DNA of 64,000 bases from Marinomonas sp. MED121 (GCF_000153025.1 NZ_CH672429.1:671079-735078); one strand, 5' to 3'. Shown: positions 1-8,679, counted from the first letter of the stretch. Numbers and translations are program-made. Notes: a model not told the origin generated them from the letters alone.

Positions 1-817
1 TGCGCCCTTGCATCACATCGTTACCACCGACCCACAACATGGCCGCAATGGCCGACATAGAAAGTACGATGACCACAACTGAGAGCAAGGCTCTTTGCCT
101 AATACGTTGCACACTGACATTAAAAGCACGCTCGACCACATTAGAGAAAAGCCCGATATCATGGTTTTGCTGGTTATGACTTTGCACGACTTTGATGTGA
201 CGAAGAGACTCGCCAACATGACCACCGACTTTGGCGATTTCATCTTGCGTATCACGAGACAGTTTACGTACTTTACGGCCAAAAAATAAAATAGGTACTA
301 TTACCAAAGGCACACTCAAAAGCACAATAAAGGTGAGCTTGGCATTGGTCACCATCAAGAGCACGCAGCCACCAATCAGCATCAAAATGTTACGCAGAGC
401 AATGGAAACAGAAGAGCCAATCACACTCTGTAAAAGCGTGGTATCTGTGGTAATGCGAGATTGAATTTCGCCACTTTTTTGCTCTTCAAAAAAGGCAGGG
501 TGCAAATTAATCAAATGAGAAAATACTGCTTTACGCAAATCGGCGACGACTTTTTCGCCAATCCAAGACACAAGGAAAAATCGAATAAAGCTACCTAATG
601 CTAATAAGCCAACCAAACCCAAGAAGATGGCAATGCTATCTAACAAGGCCTCACTCGAACCTGATGCAATACCATTATCGATAAGATACTTAACACCTTG
701 CCCTAAACTTAAAGTCACCCCTGCAGTTACGATAAGGGCCAGACTGGCAAAAAATATTTGCTTCTTATAAGGCAGAATAAAAGGCAATAAGTGGCTCAAA
801 CTTGCGGTATTTTTCAT
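1..817 (-). CDS. ABC exporter, MsbA-related permease/ATP-binding protein (N-terminal part)
   Basis: The gene reads leftward from ATG at 815-817 and runs off the window edge, leaving about 272 residues. A good Shine-Dalgarno (AAGGAA) lies 6 bases upstream. The visible part is the type-1 ABC exporter membrane domain: a helix near residues 20-40, a second around 60-80 (IAIFLGLVGLLALGSFIRFF), the conserved coupling stretch GEIQSRITTDTTLLQ near 125-140, and a third and fourth hydrophobic segment near 150-190. This arrangement is typical of MsbA-like half-transporters, which export lipids, peptides or drugs across the inner membrane as homodimers. The nucleotide-binding domain lies outside the window, so the substrate cannot be told. 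The divergent neighbour is srkA, 178 bases away. Confidence 0.85.
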   Translation of the reverse strand, partial: MKNTASLSHLLPFILPYKKQIFFASLALIVTAGVTLSLGQGVKYLIDNGIASGSSEALLDSIAIFLGLVGLLALGSFIRFFLVSWIGEKVVADLRKAVFSHLINLHPAFFEEQKSGEIQSRITTDTTLLQSVIGSSVSIALRNILMLIGGCVLLMVTNAKLTFIVLLSVPLVIVPILFFGRKVRKLSRDTQDEIAKVGGHVGESLRHIKVVQSHNQQNHDIGLFSNVVERAFNVSVQRIRQRALLSVVVIVLSMSAIAAMLWVGGNDVMQGR

Positions 818-995
818 TAATATTCCTTACTCAATTTGCCAAATGCTTAATCGCAGCTTCCTTAGGTGAAGCACGCTTTAGGGAAGGTATGATTAAAGTA
901 ACAAACACTGGCGCTAATACCTATGGGCTTGCTACTCTAGACAGTCTTTACCTTGTTATTTCCTTGTTTTATTTTTTACGCTAACTGAGCACTTT

Positions 996-1979
996 ATGTC
1001 TGATCATCCCTTTTCTGCCCTCACTCCAGATTTTGTCATCAATGCCGTTGAAAGCATTGGTCTTTGGTGCGACGCCAGAATTTACCCCCTTAACAGTTAT
1101 GAGAACCGGGTTTACCAAGTTGGTATTGAAGACAGCACACCCTTAGTTGCTAAATTTTACCGTCCAAACCGTTGGCGCAAAGAGCAAATTCTAGAAGAGC
1201 ATGATGCGCTTTTTGCTCTCGCTCAGGCCGACATTAAGGTGATTGCCCCTAAGCAAATTGAAGGAGAGAGCCTGTTTTTATATGAGGGATTCTACTTCTG
1301 TGTTTATGACAAACTGATCGGCAAAGCCCCTGATGCGGATAATATGGATCACCTTTTTGTTACCGGTGAAACCTTGGCTCAAATCCACCAAGGGTTACAA
1401 ACAGCAGACTTTACAACACGTCCAGCCATGGCACCCGTTGCAGACTTCACCAAAGCGATAGAAGAATTAAAAGTGTGTCAGCATTTACCTAAATTTCTTA
1501 GAGAAAGAATGGATAAAATACATGCAAAGTTATTACCTCTTATTCAAACTCAAGTAGATAAGTATTGGCCTGCTAAGCAATACCCAATACATGGGGACTG
1601 TCACAGATCCAACTTACTCGTTGACGGGTCTGATACTATCTATTTATTCGACTTTGATGATGCGAAAACAGGCCCTGCAGTACAAGATTTATGGTTGCAC
1701 CTCTCAGGTAATCTGGCCCAGCAAAAACAGCAATTGAGTGAGTTAATTGAAGGCTATGAAAGCTATTTTGAGTTTAATGAAAAAGAGTTAGAACTCATCG
1801 ACAGTCTAAAAGCCATACGTTTAGTACAATATGCCGCCTGGTTAAATGCCCGTTGGGATGATCCCGCCTTCCCGATGGCCTTCCCTTGGTTTAGCGGTGA
1901 AGACTATTGGCTCAACCTCTTAAATGATTTAGAACTCATCATACAAGACTGGGGCAAACTTGCTGCGCCTGCTTACTAA
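996..1979 (+). CDS. srkA: Stress response kinase A (YihE/RdoA family serine/threonine kinase)
   Basis: The 327-residue protein has the usual length and start of the SrkA family: N-terminal FSALTPDFVINAVESIG, then SYENRVYQVG and FYRPNRWRKEQILEEH. It is a cytoplasmic aminoglycoside-phosphotransferase-fold kinase. The catalytic loop HGDCHRSN is at residues 199-206 and the metal-binding DFDD at 219-222. In E. coli the kinase phosphorylates Ser/Thr on proteins and protects against stress-induced death, acting against the MazEF pathway. In E. coli it is followed by dsbA; here a RecQ-family helicase gene follows 65 bases downstream. ATG at 996 fits the family start. Confidence 0.9.
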   Translation: MSDHPFSALTPDFVINAVESIGLWCDARIYPLNSYENRVYQVGIEDSTPLVAKFYRPNRWRKEQILEEHDALFALAQADIKVIAPKQIEGESLFLYEGFYFCVYDKLIGKAPDADNMDHLFVTGETLAQIHQGLQTADFTTRPAMAPVADFTKAIEELKVCQHLPKFLRERMDKIHAKLLPLIQTQVDKYWPAKQYPIHGDCHRSNLLVDGSDTIYLFDFDDAKTGPAVQDLWLHLSGNLAQQKQQLSELIEGYESYFEFNEKELELIDSLKAIRLVQYAAWLNARWDDPAFPMAFPWFSGEDYWLNLLNDLELIIQDWGKLAAPAY

Positions 1980-2044
1980 GCAATACTGAGCTCGCCAATA
2001 GATTAAAAACAAACTCACACCAACATAAGATAAATTAGCTAACT

Positions 2045-4096
2045 ATGAACCTCATACCTGCCCTACAGCAACACTTTGGATTTGATCAATTTCGTGGTGG
2101 ACAAGAGCAATGTGTCCGTCAAGTTCTAGCAGGGCAATCTAGCCTAGCTATCTTTCCAACAGGGGCAGGTAAATCCTTATGTTATCAATTCAGTGCGACT
2201 CAACTTAGTGGTATTACACTAGTTGTATCACCCTTGCTGGCGCTCATTAAGGATCAGGTCGAGTTTTTACAAAGCAAAGGCATAGGTGCTGCCAGTTTAG
2301 ATTCAAGTCAAACACCGGATCAAAATCGCGACATTATGCGGCAAGTCCGTGAAGGCCAAATCAAGATACTTATGGTGTCGGTAGAGCGTTTTAATAATGA
2401 GAGCTTCCGTAACTTCCTGCACACCCTGTCTATCTCATTATTGGTAGTCGATGAAGCTCACTGTATTTCAGAATGGGGCCATAACTTTCGCCCTGATTAT
2501 TTAAAGCTCCCAGATTACCAACGCCAGTTCAACATTCCTTTAGTACTGCTTTTAACTGCGACAGCGGCCCCTAAAGTAAAACGAGATATGGCGGCAAAAT
2601 TTGCCATAGACGAACAGCATATAGTGCAAACAGGCTTCTATCGTTCCAACTTGAATTTAACTGTATTAAGCGTCCCTCAAGTGGACAAAAAAGCAGCCTT
2701 GTTAAATGCATTGCAACAACACCTTTCACCCAACACAAATGAAGCAGAGCCAGCCATTGTCTATGTCACCTTACAATTTAGTGCGGAAGAAATCGCCCAA
2801 TGGCTAAGAGCCAACCAAGTCTCCGCTCAGGCCTACCATGCAGGATTAGATAGCGAACGCCGTGAGCAAATCCAGCAAGACTTCATGTCAGGCAAGCTCA
2901 ATACCGTGGTAGCCACCATTGCCTTTGGCATGGGAATCGACAAATCCAATATTCGTCATGTCATTCACTATGATCTACCAAAGTCGATCGAGAACTATAG
3001 CCAAGAGATTGGCCGTGCAGGTCGAGATGGGCAAGCCTCAAATTGTGTCACCTTGGCGAACCTTGAAGGCCTTTCTACCTTAGAAAACTTTGTTTATGGG
3101 GATACCCCAGAACTTGAAAGCATTGCCTATTTATTAGATCTGATTGATCAACAGAGTGTGATGCAACGTACTCTGACTTGGGAAATGCAGCTGTATGCGC
3201 TTTCTAATGAAACCAATATTCGTCAACTTCCGTTAAAAACATTGCTCGTACAGCTTGAGCTAATGGGCATTATCAGCCCTAAATACGCTTATTACGCGCA
3301 TTTTCGCTACAAGTTTGTCACCCCTATGGCACAAGTACTCAGTCAGTTTGATGCCGATAGATCTGCTTTTTTAATGCAGGTTTTTGAAGCGACCAAATTC
3401 AAAAAAGTCTGGGGCGAACCTAACTTTGAGTTTTGGGCACAAGAGGCTAAAGACAGAGCAATTAAAGCCCTAGATTACTTAAGTGAAAAAGGTTTGATCG
3501 AGCTGGAAACAAAACAGTTAACACAAGTTTATGAGGTATATGACCTGTCTCAAAAGGAACAAGTTGCGGTTCAGCTTAGTGACTATTTCAAACAAAAGGA
3601 AGGCGCAGAAATTGATCGAATAGCTAAGCTCATTGCCTTCTTCGAACAAGATACCTGCTTAAACAAAAGTTTGGCGCACTATTTTGGAGACAAGAGTTTC
3701 GGTGATGAGAGTTTTGGAGATGAAAGCTTTGGCGATGAGGTCTTAAGAAATAAATGCGTTGAAAATGAAAGCACTGAGAAGAAAGGCGTAAAAGCCCAAT
3801 GTGGCCACTGCTCAAGCTGCTTAGGAAATAGCATAGGCAAGCTTAGCGGACATGAAATGAATGAGAACGACATAGACTCAGAGCAAGTCAGACAAGATCT
3901 CAGCGAGCTCGCTAGCGCTTTTCAGTCATCCCTTAAACTTCACCCGGATAGCATGAGTTTGGATACCAAGTGCCGCTTTCTCGCCGGGATCAGCACACCT
4001 TATCTGACAAAATGTCGAGCAAAACGCTTATCCGGTTTTGCTCGTTATCAAGATCAAAGCTATGCCAAATTAAGACAATTAGTACAAGCCTTATAA
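2045..4096 (+). CDS. RecQ-family ATP-dependent DNA helicase
   Basis: The 683-residue SF2 helicase carries the RecQ signature: Q motif FRGGQEQ near residues 16-22, Walker A PTGAGKS at 38-44, DEAH box at 136-139 followed by CISEWGHNFRPDY, and motif VI QEIGRAGRDG from 320. A zinc-binding region follows: CLNKS near 540 and CGHCSSC near 590. No HRDC domain is evident at the C terminus, and the sequence differs from classical RecQ (FNNESFRNF instead of the APERL region), so it looks like a second RecQ-type paralogue, probably in recombination or fork repair. The linker between the first zinc cysteine and the CxxCxxC cluster is expanded by a five-residue repeat (see 3683-3742). It ends 13 bases from the convergent VOC gene. 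Confidence 0.88.
   Translation: MNLIPALQQHFGFDQFRGGQEQCVRQVLAGQSSLAIFPTGAGKSLCYQFSATQLSGITLVVSPLLALIKDQVEFLQSKGIGAASLDSSQTPDQNRDIMRQVREGQIKILMVSVERFNNESFRNFLHTLSISLLVVDEAHCISEWGHNFRPDYLKLPDYQRQFNIPLVLLLTATAAPKVKRDMAAKFAIDEQHIVQTGFYRSNLNLTVLSVPQVDKKAALLNALQQHLSPNTNEAEPAIVYVTLQFSAEEIAQWLRANQVSAQAYHAGLDSERREQIQQDFMSGKLNTVVATIAFGMGIDKSNIRHVIHYDLPKSIENYSQEIGRAGRDGQASNCVTLANLEGLSTLENFVYGDTPELESIAYLLDLIDQQSVMQRTLTWEMQLYALSNETNIRQLPLKTLLVQLELMGIISPKYAYYAHFRYKFVTPMAQVLSQFDADRSAFLMQVFEATKFKKVWGEPNFEFWAQEAKDRAIKALDYLSEKGLIELETKQLTQVYEVYDLSQKEQVAVQLSDYFKQKEGAEIDRIAKLIAFFEQDTCLNKSLAHYFGDKSFGDESFGDESFGDEVLRNKCVENESTEKKGVKAQCGHCSSCLGNSIGKLSGHEMNENDIDSEQVRQDLSELASAFQSSLKLHPDSMSLDTKCRFLAGISTPYLTKCRAKRLSGFARYQDQSYAKLRQLVQAL
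3683..3742 (+). repeat. In-frame 15-bp tandem repeat inside the helicase zinc domain
   Basis: Four consecutive 15-base units encode FGDKS, FGDES, FGDES and FGDEV at residues 547-566. The units differ mostly at third codon positions (TTT GGA GAC, TTC GGT GAT, TTT GGA GAT, TTT GGC GAT), so the peptide is more conserved than the DNA. The repeat sits between AHYFG, where ordinary RecQ proteins end this helix, and the CxxCxxC zinc ligands, so it lengthens a surface linker without breaking the frame. Confidence 0.85.
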
Positions 4097-4109
4097 ACTA
4101 AAGCTTGTC

Positions 4110-4505
4110 TTAGTCAGACTGAGTCGCTGTTTCACTTTCAGGGTAGCGGCTTATTTCGATCAGATTATTATCCAAATCATTAATATACACAGACATCATA
4201 GGACCCATCGCCCCTGTTTTTTCAACAGGTCCTTCTAGCACCTCTATATTGTGTTGATTTAGCTGTTCAATAACCTCTTCAAGACTCACGCTTGCAATCA
4301 AACAAAGGTCACCTGAACCTTCAAGGGCATGATTGCGCATCTCTTGCCCAGCAGTTTGAAAATTGATTTTCTGATTACCAAAACTGACCGCCTTACGACC
4401 ATTGGCAAAGGTGATGGGAGTCATGCTGAACACTTCTTCAAAAAACTTAACGGAAGCATCAATATCTGAAACTGTTAACACTAGATGATCTATATGACTA
4501 ATCAT
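4110..4505 (-). CDS. VOC family protein (glyoxalase/dioxygenase-like)
   Basis: A 131-residue single-domain vicinal-oxygen-chelate protein. It begins MISHIDHLVLTVSDI, the usual first beta strand with the metal-binding His, and ends with SVYINDLDNNLIEISRY, the strand carrying the conserved Glu ligand. Members of this group are metal-dependent lyases, dioxygenases or thiol transferases acting in the cytoplasm on small electrophiles; many annotated as virulence or glyoxalase proteins have no known substrate. It is convergent with the helicase gene and separated by about 240 bases from the LysR gene upstream, so it is probably its own transcription unit. The specific reaction cannot be inferred. 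Confidence 0.8.
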   Translation of the reverse strand: MISHIDHLVLTVSDIDASVKFFEEVFSMTPITFANGRKAVSFGNQKINFQTAGQEMRNHALEGSGDLCLIASVSLEEVIEQLNQHNIEVLEGPVEKTGAMGPMMSVYINDLDNNLIEISRYPESETATQSD

Positions 4506-4747
4506 AAAAAGCTCTATTTATCCCTAAGGTGTTAAGGAAGGAAAGACTCAATGAAAACGAAATCGCACCGCCCTAAATAACAGTACTGAAAATACTAAAA
4601 ACACGCTCATTTTCAGCCTTAAACATTGTTATCGAGCTCCAGTGTAGGCTGAGAAAAGATGCAAAACAAGCCTTGCTATTCAGTCTTTATAATAAGGCTT
4701 ATAAATATGATCTGAGACTAAAGTGAGCATTCAAAATAGCAAGGAAA

Positions 4748-5632
4748 CTAATCTTTTTTAATCGCAATTTGCTCAAGGGCTAACTGCACAAATTCTTGCA
4801 CTGCTGGCATGATACTGCGTTTCTTTAACCAAACCACATGCTCAACAGCAGGCTCATCGGCTTCAATAATATTAAGCAGTTGATATCTTTCATCCGCTCG
4901 AATATCACCCTCAAAGGCAAAACCAACCCCTAACCCTTGTATCACGGCTTCACAGATTTCATGCCTTTGATCCAAACGTATCTGGCTTGTCGCTTTAATG
5001 CCCTGGGATAGGAGTAAGTCATCCAAGCAAAATTGGGTGTAACAAGTATGGGCGGAAAATATCAATGGATGTAAGGCTAACGCTTTGATGCTGACGTCTT
5101 TCAATTCACTTAACGGACTTCCCTTGGGCACTATCGCTTTAAGCTTATGTTGATAAAAGGCAAAGTGAGATAAAGCTGGCGCTTTATCTCTCAAAGGAAA
5201 TAACGCGACATCAACTTCTCGGTTAAGCAATAGGGTCTGACACTCAGCACTTGTGGTTGAATGAATATCAATACAAGTATCCGGATATTGGCGTCTAAAT
5301 TCGGCCAATAGTGGCATAAAAATAAGTGCAGACGCCGTAGCAATTTTAATGCTAGCGAGAGGCGTTTGGGTATCACCCGATAAAACATCATCTAAGGCAT
5401 TACCCAAATCAGTATATTGTCGTGAAATTTGATAGAGGCGTTTACCCTGATTGGTCAACACAAAACCATTTGGCGTTCTTTCAAGCAGATAATGACCCGA
5501 ACGAGACTCTAGTTTACGAATCTGTGCCGTCACTGCAGGTTGGCTCACCGATAATGCACTGGCTGCTCGTGTCACATTGCCATGCTCAACCACGGCATTA
5601 AAGGCACGAATTTCAGACAGACTGATACTCAT
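4748..5632 (-). CDS. LysR family regulator, likely tied to phosphoester/phosphonate genes
   Basis: The 294-residue protein has an N-terminal winged helix-turn-helix (AFNAVVEHGNVTRAASALSVSQPAVTAQIRKLE, about residues 9-41, given here as a range) and a LysR substrate-binding domain from about residue 90. The HTH resembles the LysR group associated with 2-aminoethylphosphonate catabolism, which is a resemblance judged by eye. It is the last gene of a tight operon: its start lies 9 bases after the HAD gene stop, and the phosphodiesterase-like gene comes before that. A regulator co-transcribed with its presumed targets suggests autoregulation. The inducer is unknown. Confidence 0.82.
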   Translation of the reverse strand: MSISLSEIRAFNAVVEHGNVTRAASALSVSQPAVTAQIRKLESRSGHYLLERTPNGFVLTNQGKRLYQISRQYTDLGNALDDVLSGDTQTPLASIKIATASALIFMPLLAEFRRQYPDTCIDIHSTTSAECQTLLLNREVDVALFPLRDKAPALSHFAFYQHKLKAIVPKGSPLSELKDVSIKALALHPLIFSAHTCYTQFCLDDLLLSQGIKATSQIRLDQRHEICEAVIQGLGVGFAFEGDIRADERYQLLNIIEADEPAVEHVVWLKKRSIMPAVQEFVQLALEQIAIKKD

Positions 5633-5641
5633 ATGACAAAC

Positions 5642-6352
5642 TTAGCTTGTCGAATTTTCTGAGCGATAAATTTCGGTCGATATTGCCTCATCTCGACGCC
5701 AATCTAAGATAGGCCACTTTTTCTCATTGGCAATGTGTGTCAAAGGCTCATCAGGGTTAGTCACAATAGGAAAGTCGACATATTCAAGTAATGGTAAATC
5801 GTTAATTGAATCTGAATAAAAGTGTGTGTGCTCAAACTCACGATTCTGCTCTGCTAGCCATTGTTTAAGGCGAATAACCTTACCTTCTCGATAGCTAACT
5901 TGCCCTGCAATTTCATGGGTGGGCAGGCCGTTTTCATCCATTACCAGATCGATAGCAAGCACATTATCTAATTCTAATAAGGCTGCAATCGGTTTAACTA
6001 AAAAGGTCACCGTGGCTGAAATTACCAAGATTTCATCCCCTTGGTGCTTAATTCTTTTCAGCAACTCCACCGCTTGAGGGTAAAACTTTTGCAACATAAC
6101 CTGACTCACAAAAGTTTGAATTCCAGCATCGATTAAGGGCTTAGTTAAGCTGTTTAAGGGTTCAATCTGAAGCTTTACATAGTCTTCCATCAGGAGTTCA
6201 CCCTTATGATAAAGATCCATCAAGCGCGTTTCTTCAGCCAAAAAACGGCTTTTATCCATCCAGCCCTGTTCACAAATAAATTCACAAAATAAAGAAGAAC
6301 TATCACCTGAGATTAAAGTTTCATCCAAGTCAAAGATATGCAGATCAGTCAT
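5642..6352 (-). CDS. HAD-superfamily phosphatase (HAD-IB, SerB-like)
   Basis: The 236-residue protein has all four HAD motifs. Motif I FDLDETL has the nucleophile Asp at residue 8 and the acid/base Asp at residue 10. Motif II is the Ser in VISAT near 115, motif III a Lys near REGKVIRLK, and motif IV YSDSINDLPLLE near 180. The helical cap between motifs I and II fits subclass IB, the group of phosphoserine phosphatase and related enzymes that hydrolyse small phosphomonoesters. It lies one base after the stop of the phosphodiesterase-family gene and 9 bases before the LysR start, so the three are almost certainly co-transcribed. The substrate is unknown; a phosphometabolite made by its neighbour is a reasonable guess. 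Confidence 0.85.
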   Translation of the reverse strand: MTDLHIFDLDETLISGDSSSLFCEFICEQGWMDKSRFLAEETRLMDLYHKGELLMEDYVKLQIEPLNSLTKPLIDAGIQTFVSQVMLQKFYPQAVELLKRIKHQGDEILVISATVTFLVKPIAALLELDNVLAIDLVMDENGLPTHEIAGQVSYREGKVIRLKQWLAEQNREFEHTHFYSDSINDLPLLEYVDFPIVTNPDEPLTHIANEKKWPILDWRRDEAISTEIYRSENSTS

Positions 6353-6353
6353 G

Positions 6354-7163
6354 CTAAGGCCTTAAAATATACGGGGCAATTGCTTTGTCATGCCCTTCAA
6401 TACCGAGTATTTGGCAGGCTAGTCCACAGATATCTGTTTGCTTTATTTGCAAATCTTTTTGTAGGCTAAAACCTTGTCCAAGGACCATAAAGGGTACTTC
6501 AATTTCGTCAGCGAGTGTACCTCCATGTGAGCGATCATTATTCATACCATGGTCTGCCGTGATCATAACCTGATAACCCTGCTCTAACCATTGGGGTAAA
6601 AAGTGGGATAAGTAACCATCCATGCGACGGGCTGAGTTACGATATTGCTGGCTATCTAACGCAAATTTATGGCCAATATCATCTATGTTCATGGTATGAA
6701 TGAGTAAAAAATCCGGGTCATGTTTTTGCCTTAAATGTTCGGCGTCTAACAAGGTGTGATGATCTGGATATTGATCTTGATGATAAAAGATGCCAGCTTG
6801 AATCGCCAGGGATTCATCATGAGTGAATCTGTGCTTGATCGCATCATATGGGCAGGTGTTATAAAGCTCACTGATCCAATGATAAGCCGCCGCTGCGGTT
6901 TTTAGCCCCGTCTTTTGTGCAAGATGAAAAATACTTTGTTCAGTGGACAAACGAATCGTAGCGTTATCAAGAATGCCGCTTTCTAAAGGGGTTCGCCCTG
7001 TTAAAATGCATTCATATAAGGGACGAGACAAAGAAGGTAACTCACACTGCATTTTATAAAAGCAACCTTGCTTTGCGGCTTCTAACGCAGCTAAAAACCC
7101 CATACAGTCACGGGCAACTTGATAGTTTAGCCCATCAATCACAATTAAAATCAGCTTATTCAT
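6354..7163 (-). CDS. Alkaline phosphatase-superfamily phosphodiesterase/phosphonohydrolase
   Basis: A 269-residue protein of the nucleotide pyrophosphatase/phosphodiesterase branch, the same fold as phosphonoacetate hydrolase. It opens with ILIVIDGL (metal-binding Asp10), has the nucleophile region LPSLSRPLYECILTGRTP with Ser46 in the position normally held by Thr or Ser, and later DDIGH and TADHGMN with the two-metal His/Asp ligands. No signal peptide is seen, so a cytoplasmic enzyme is expected. The start ATG at 7163 has the Shine-Dalgarno TAGGTGAG just upstream. It is the first gene of the three-gene operon. It probably hydrolyses a phosphodiester or C-P bond; which one is not decided by the sequence. 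Confidence 0.82.
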   Translation of the reverse strand: MNKLILIVIDGLNYQVARDCMGFLAALEAAKQGCFYKMQCELPSLSRPLYECILTGRTPLESGILDNATIRLSTEQSIFHLAQKTGLKTAAAAYHWISELYNTCPYDAIKHRFTHDESLAIQAGIFYHQDQYPDHHTLLDAEHLRQKHDPDFLLIHTMNIDDIGHKFALDSQQYRNSARRMDGYLSHFLPQWLEQGYQVMITADHGMNNDRSHGGTLADEIEVPFMVLGQGFSLQKDLQIKQTDICGLACQILGIEGHDKAIAPYILRP

Positions 7164-7188
7164 CTCACCTACTCTTTGATTAATTCAC

Positions 7189-7228
7189 CTTTGAGCTGAT
7201 AAATCCATTATCAGCCAGGAGCTCAAAG
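7189..7228. promoter_or_regulatory. Nested inverted repeat upstream of the phosphodiesterase operon
   Basis: CTTTGAGCT (7189-7197) pairs with AGCTCAAAG (7220-7228), and an inner GCTGATA (7195-7201) pairs with TATCAGC (7209-7215). The dyad lies 26-65 bases before the start codon at 7163, where an operator or an mRNA leader stem-loop would act. It could be the binding site of the operon's own LysR regulator, although it is not a clear T-N11-A box. This role is inferred. Confidence 0.4.
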
Positions 7229-7339
7229 TGCAGGATAAATAAAAAATTAAGGTTTAGTTATGAATAATGCCAACAAAACCTTATAGGCATAAGAATAAAT
7301 TATAAAGTGACATAGTAATTTATCGGCTTTCGAATAAAC

Positions 7340-7702
7340 TTAGCGTTTTGGAAGATCAAAGATATCATCCAAGGTGAGAGAACCATGGATCAAAGAAAGC
7401 TTTTTCTTGCGATCAATTTGTTTGATTTTATATTCCAGTGACATAGCCTCTCTTTTGTCACCAATTTCCTGATGCCACATTAATGCCAATGGCCCTTTTC
7501 CCCTTAAATAGCGAGCACCTTTTTTTGAATTAGATGCATGTTCCTGAAAGCGTCTATCAACATCAGTGGTCACACCAGCATACAGGGTATTTAAGCGTGT
7601 CCGAATCAAGTACACACTCCATACAGCCTCTTTATCAATACCATTATCAGGTGTTTGAGTAATGGGCGCTATCTCTTCAAGCTGCTTTGTCTCTTTGCTC
7701 AT
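7340..7702 (-). CDS. GIY-YIG nuclease-fold protein (YhbQ/UPF0213-like)
   Basis: A 120-residue protein dominated by one GIY-YIG domain: VYLIRTRLNTLYAGVTTDVDRR supplies the variant VYLI...LYAGVT signature, followed by FQEHASNSKKGARYLRG and an ExK segment (SLEYKIKQIDR). Stand-alone small GIY-YIG proteins of this type are common in proteobacteria and include the YhbQ nuclease. ATG at 7702 was chosen because it gives the normal short N terminus; a GTG at 7747 would add 15 residues. It stands alone between the phosphodiesterase operon and the LysE gene, both on the same strand, and no terminator is obvious on either side. Confidence 0.82.
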   Translation of the reverse strand: MSKETKQLEEIAPITQTPDNGIDKEAVWSVYLIRTRLNTLYAGVTTDVDRRFQEHASNSKKGARYLRGKGPLALMWHQEIGDKREAMSLEYKIKQIDRKKKLSLIHGSLTLDDIFDLPKR

Positions 7703-7795
7703 AATCTTTCGCGTCTTATCTATCAGCCTTGTGCACTTGGGCAGCACAAAGCTGATGTATGTTTGTTGGTCCGTAAGCCAATCAGTAAAATCAGG

Positions 7796-8410
7796 TTAAT
7801 CCATCAGAATAAAAATTAAAGTCGCCGCCGTCATGCCACCCATAAACCAATTAAAGTATTGCTTACGCCTAACCGAGGTTAGCCATTGTTTAATCGCAAC
7901 ACCCAGACCCGCCCATAGGCTAATGGCAATAAAGCCAAGGCAGGCAAAAGCCAGCATAATCCAAAGCCCTGATTGCCAATACAAGTCACCCGCTAAGGTA
8001 AAAGTACTCACACTACCAATTGCCATTGTCCAAGCTTTCGGATTTACGAACTGAAATAGTGAAGCCGCATATAAACGCATAGGTTGAGACGTATGCGGTT
8101 TATCGGACGCTAACACCTTATCATCAGTCGGTGCATTAGCAATTTTCCAAGCTAACCACAAAAGGTAAGCACTACCAAGCACTTTTAATATGTCATATAA
8201 AACAGAATACAGTTCAAAAACTGCCCCTAAGCCAACCAATACAGAGCCGATGAGGCATGCCATACCAATAATGATACCAAACATATGAGGTAAGGTGCGC
8301 ATATAACCAAACTGAGCACCTGACGCTAATAACATAAGGTTATTAGGACCTGGCGTTACCGACATCACAAAAGCAAATAGGCCTATGGCAAAAAAGAATG
8401 AAAGTTCCAT
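7796..8410 (-). CDS. LysE/RhtB family amino-acid exporter
   Basis: The 204-residue inner-membrane protein has six hydrophobic segments and the hallmark VTPGPNNLMLLASGAQFG near residues 18-36, as in the RhtB/LysE translocators that export amino acids such as homoserine, threonine or lysine. Its ATG follows the DUF1127 stop codon directly, and the ribosome-binding site (AGGAG) lies inside the end of that gene, so translation is likely coupled. A MocR-type regulator is encoded divergently upstream. That pairing of an aminotransferase-fold regulator with an amino-acid exporter suggests the regulator senses an amine or amino acid and controls export. The substrate itself is not determined. Confidence 0.88.
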   Translation of the reverse strand: MELSFFFAIGLFAFVMSVTPGPNNLMLLASGAQFGYMRTLPHMFGIIIGMACLIGSVLVGLGAVFELYSVLYDILKVLGSAYLLWLAWKIANAPTDDKVLASDKPHTSQPMRLYAASLFQFVNPKAWTMAIGSVSTFTLAGDLYWQSGLWIMLAFACLGFIAISLWAGLGVAIKQWLTSVRRKQYFNWFMGGMTAATLIFILMD

Positions 8411-8614
8411 TTATGGCTCCTCCCGCTCTGATCGACGCTTAAAGCTTTCTTTTAGAAAGCTTATAACATTCGCCTTTTTGACTTCTTTTTGGGCATTTTC
8501 TCGTGTAATCGCCACATCTTTCAATTGAAAATGAGATAAATGAGCCAGTTGGCGGCGTGTAGCATAATTTTTCATGGCGCCTTGGATATTATGTAATAAA
8601 GCAATTAATAGCAT
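8411..8614 (-). CDS. DUF1127 small protein
   Basis: A 67-residue basic protein. The region ATRRQLAHLSHFQLKDVAIT matches the short DUF1127 (YjiS-like) motif, in which a conserved arginine-rich L-x-D-I-G-l-t helix lies near the N terminus. DUF1127 proteins are small RNA-binding or regulatory proteins in some alphaproteobacteria; the role here is unknown. The ATG at 8614 has a strong AAGGAGA ribosome-binding site. It is the first gene of a two-gene operon with the LysE exporter and is divergent from the MocR regulator. Confidence 0.78.
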   Translation of the reverse strand: MLLIALLHNIQGAMKNYATRRQLAHLSHFQLKDVAITRENAQKEVKKANVISFLKESFKRRSEREEP

Positions 8615-8679
8615 CGTCTTCTCCTTTTCTATTACATCAGTTACTTAAGTTCAGAGTTAAAACTGAATCTATCTTGATT

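Noticed and set aside
3630-3873. Two antisense frames over the helicase linker
   Set aside because: They arise from the 15-base repeat and have low-complexity peptides; the helicase frame is intact across the site.
2045-4096. Calling the helicase the housekeeping recQ
   Set aside because: It lacks an evident HRDC domain and diverges in the middle of the helicase core, so a paralogue is more likely.
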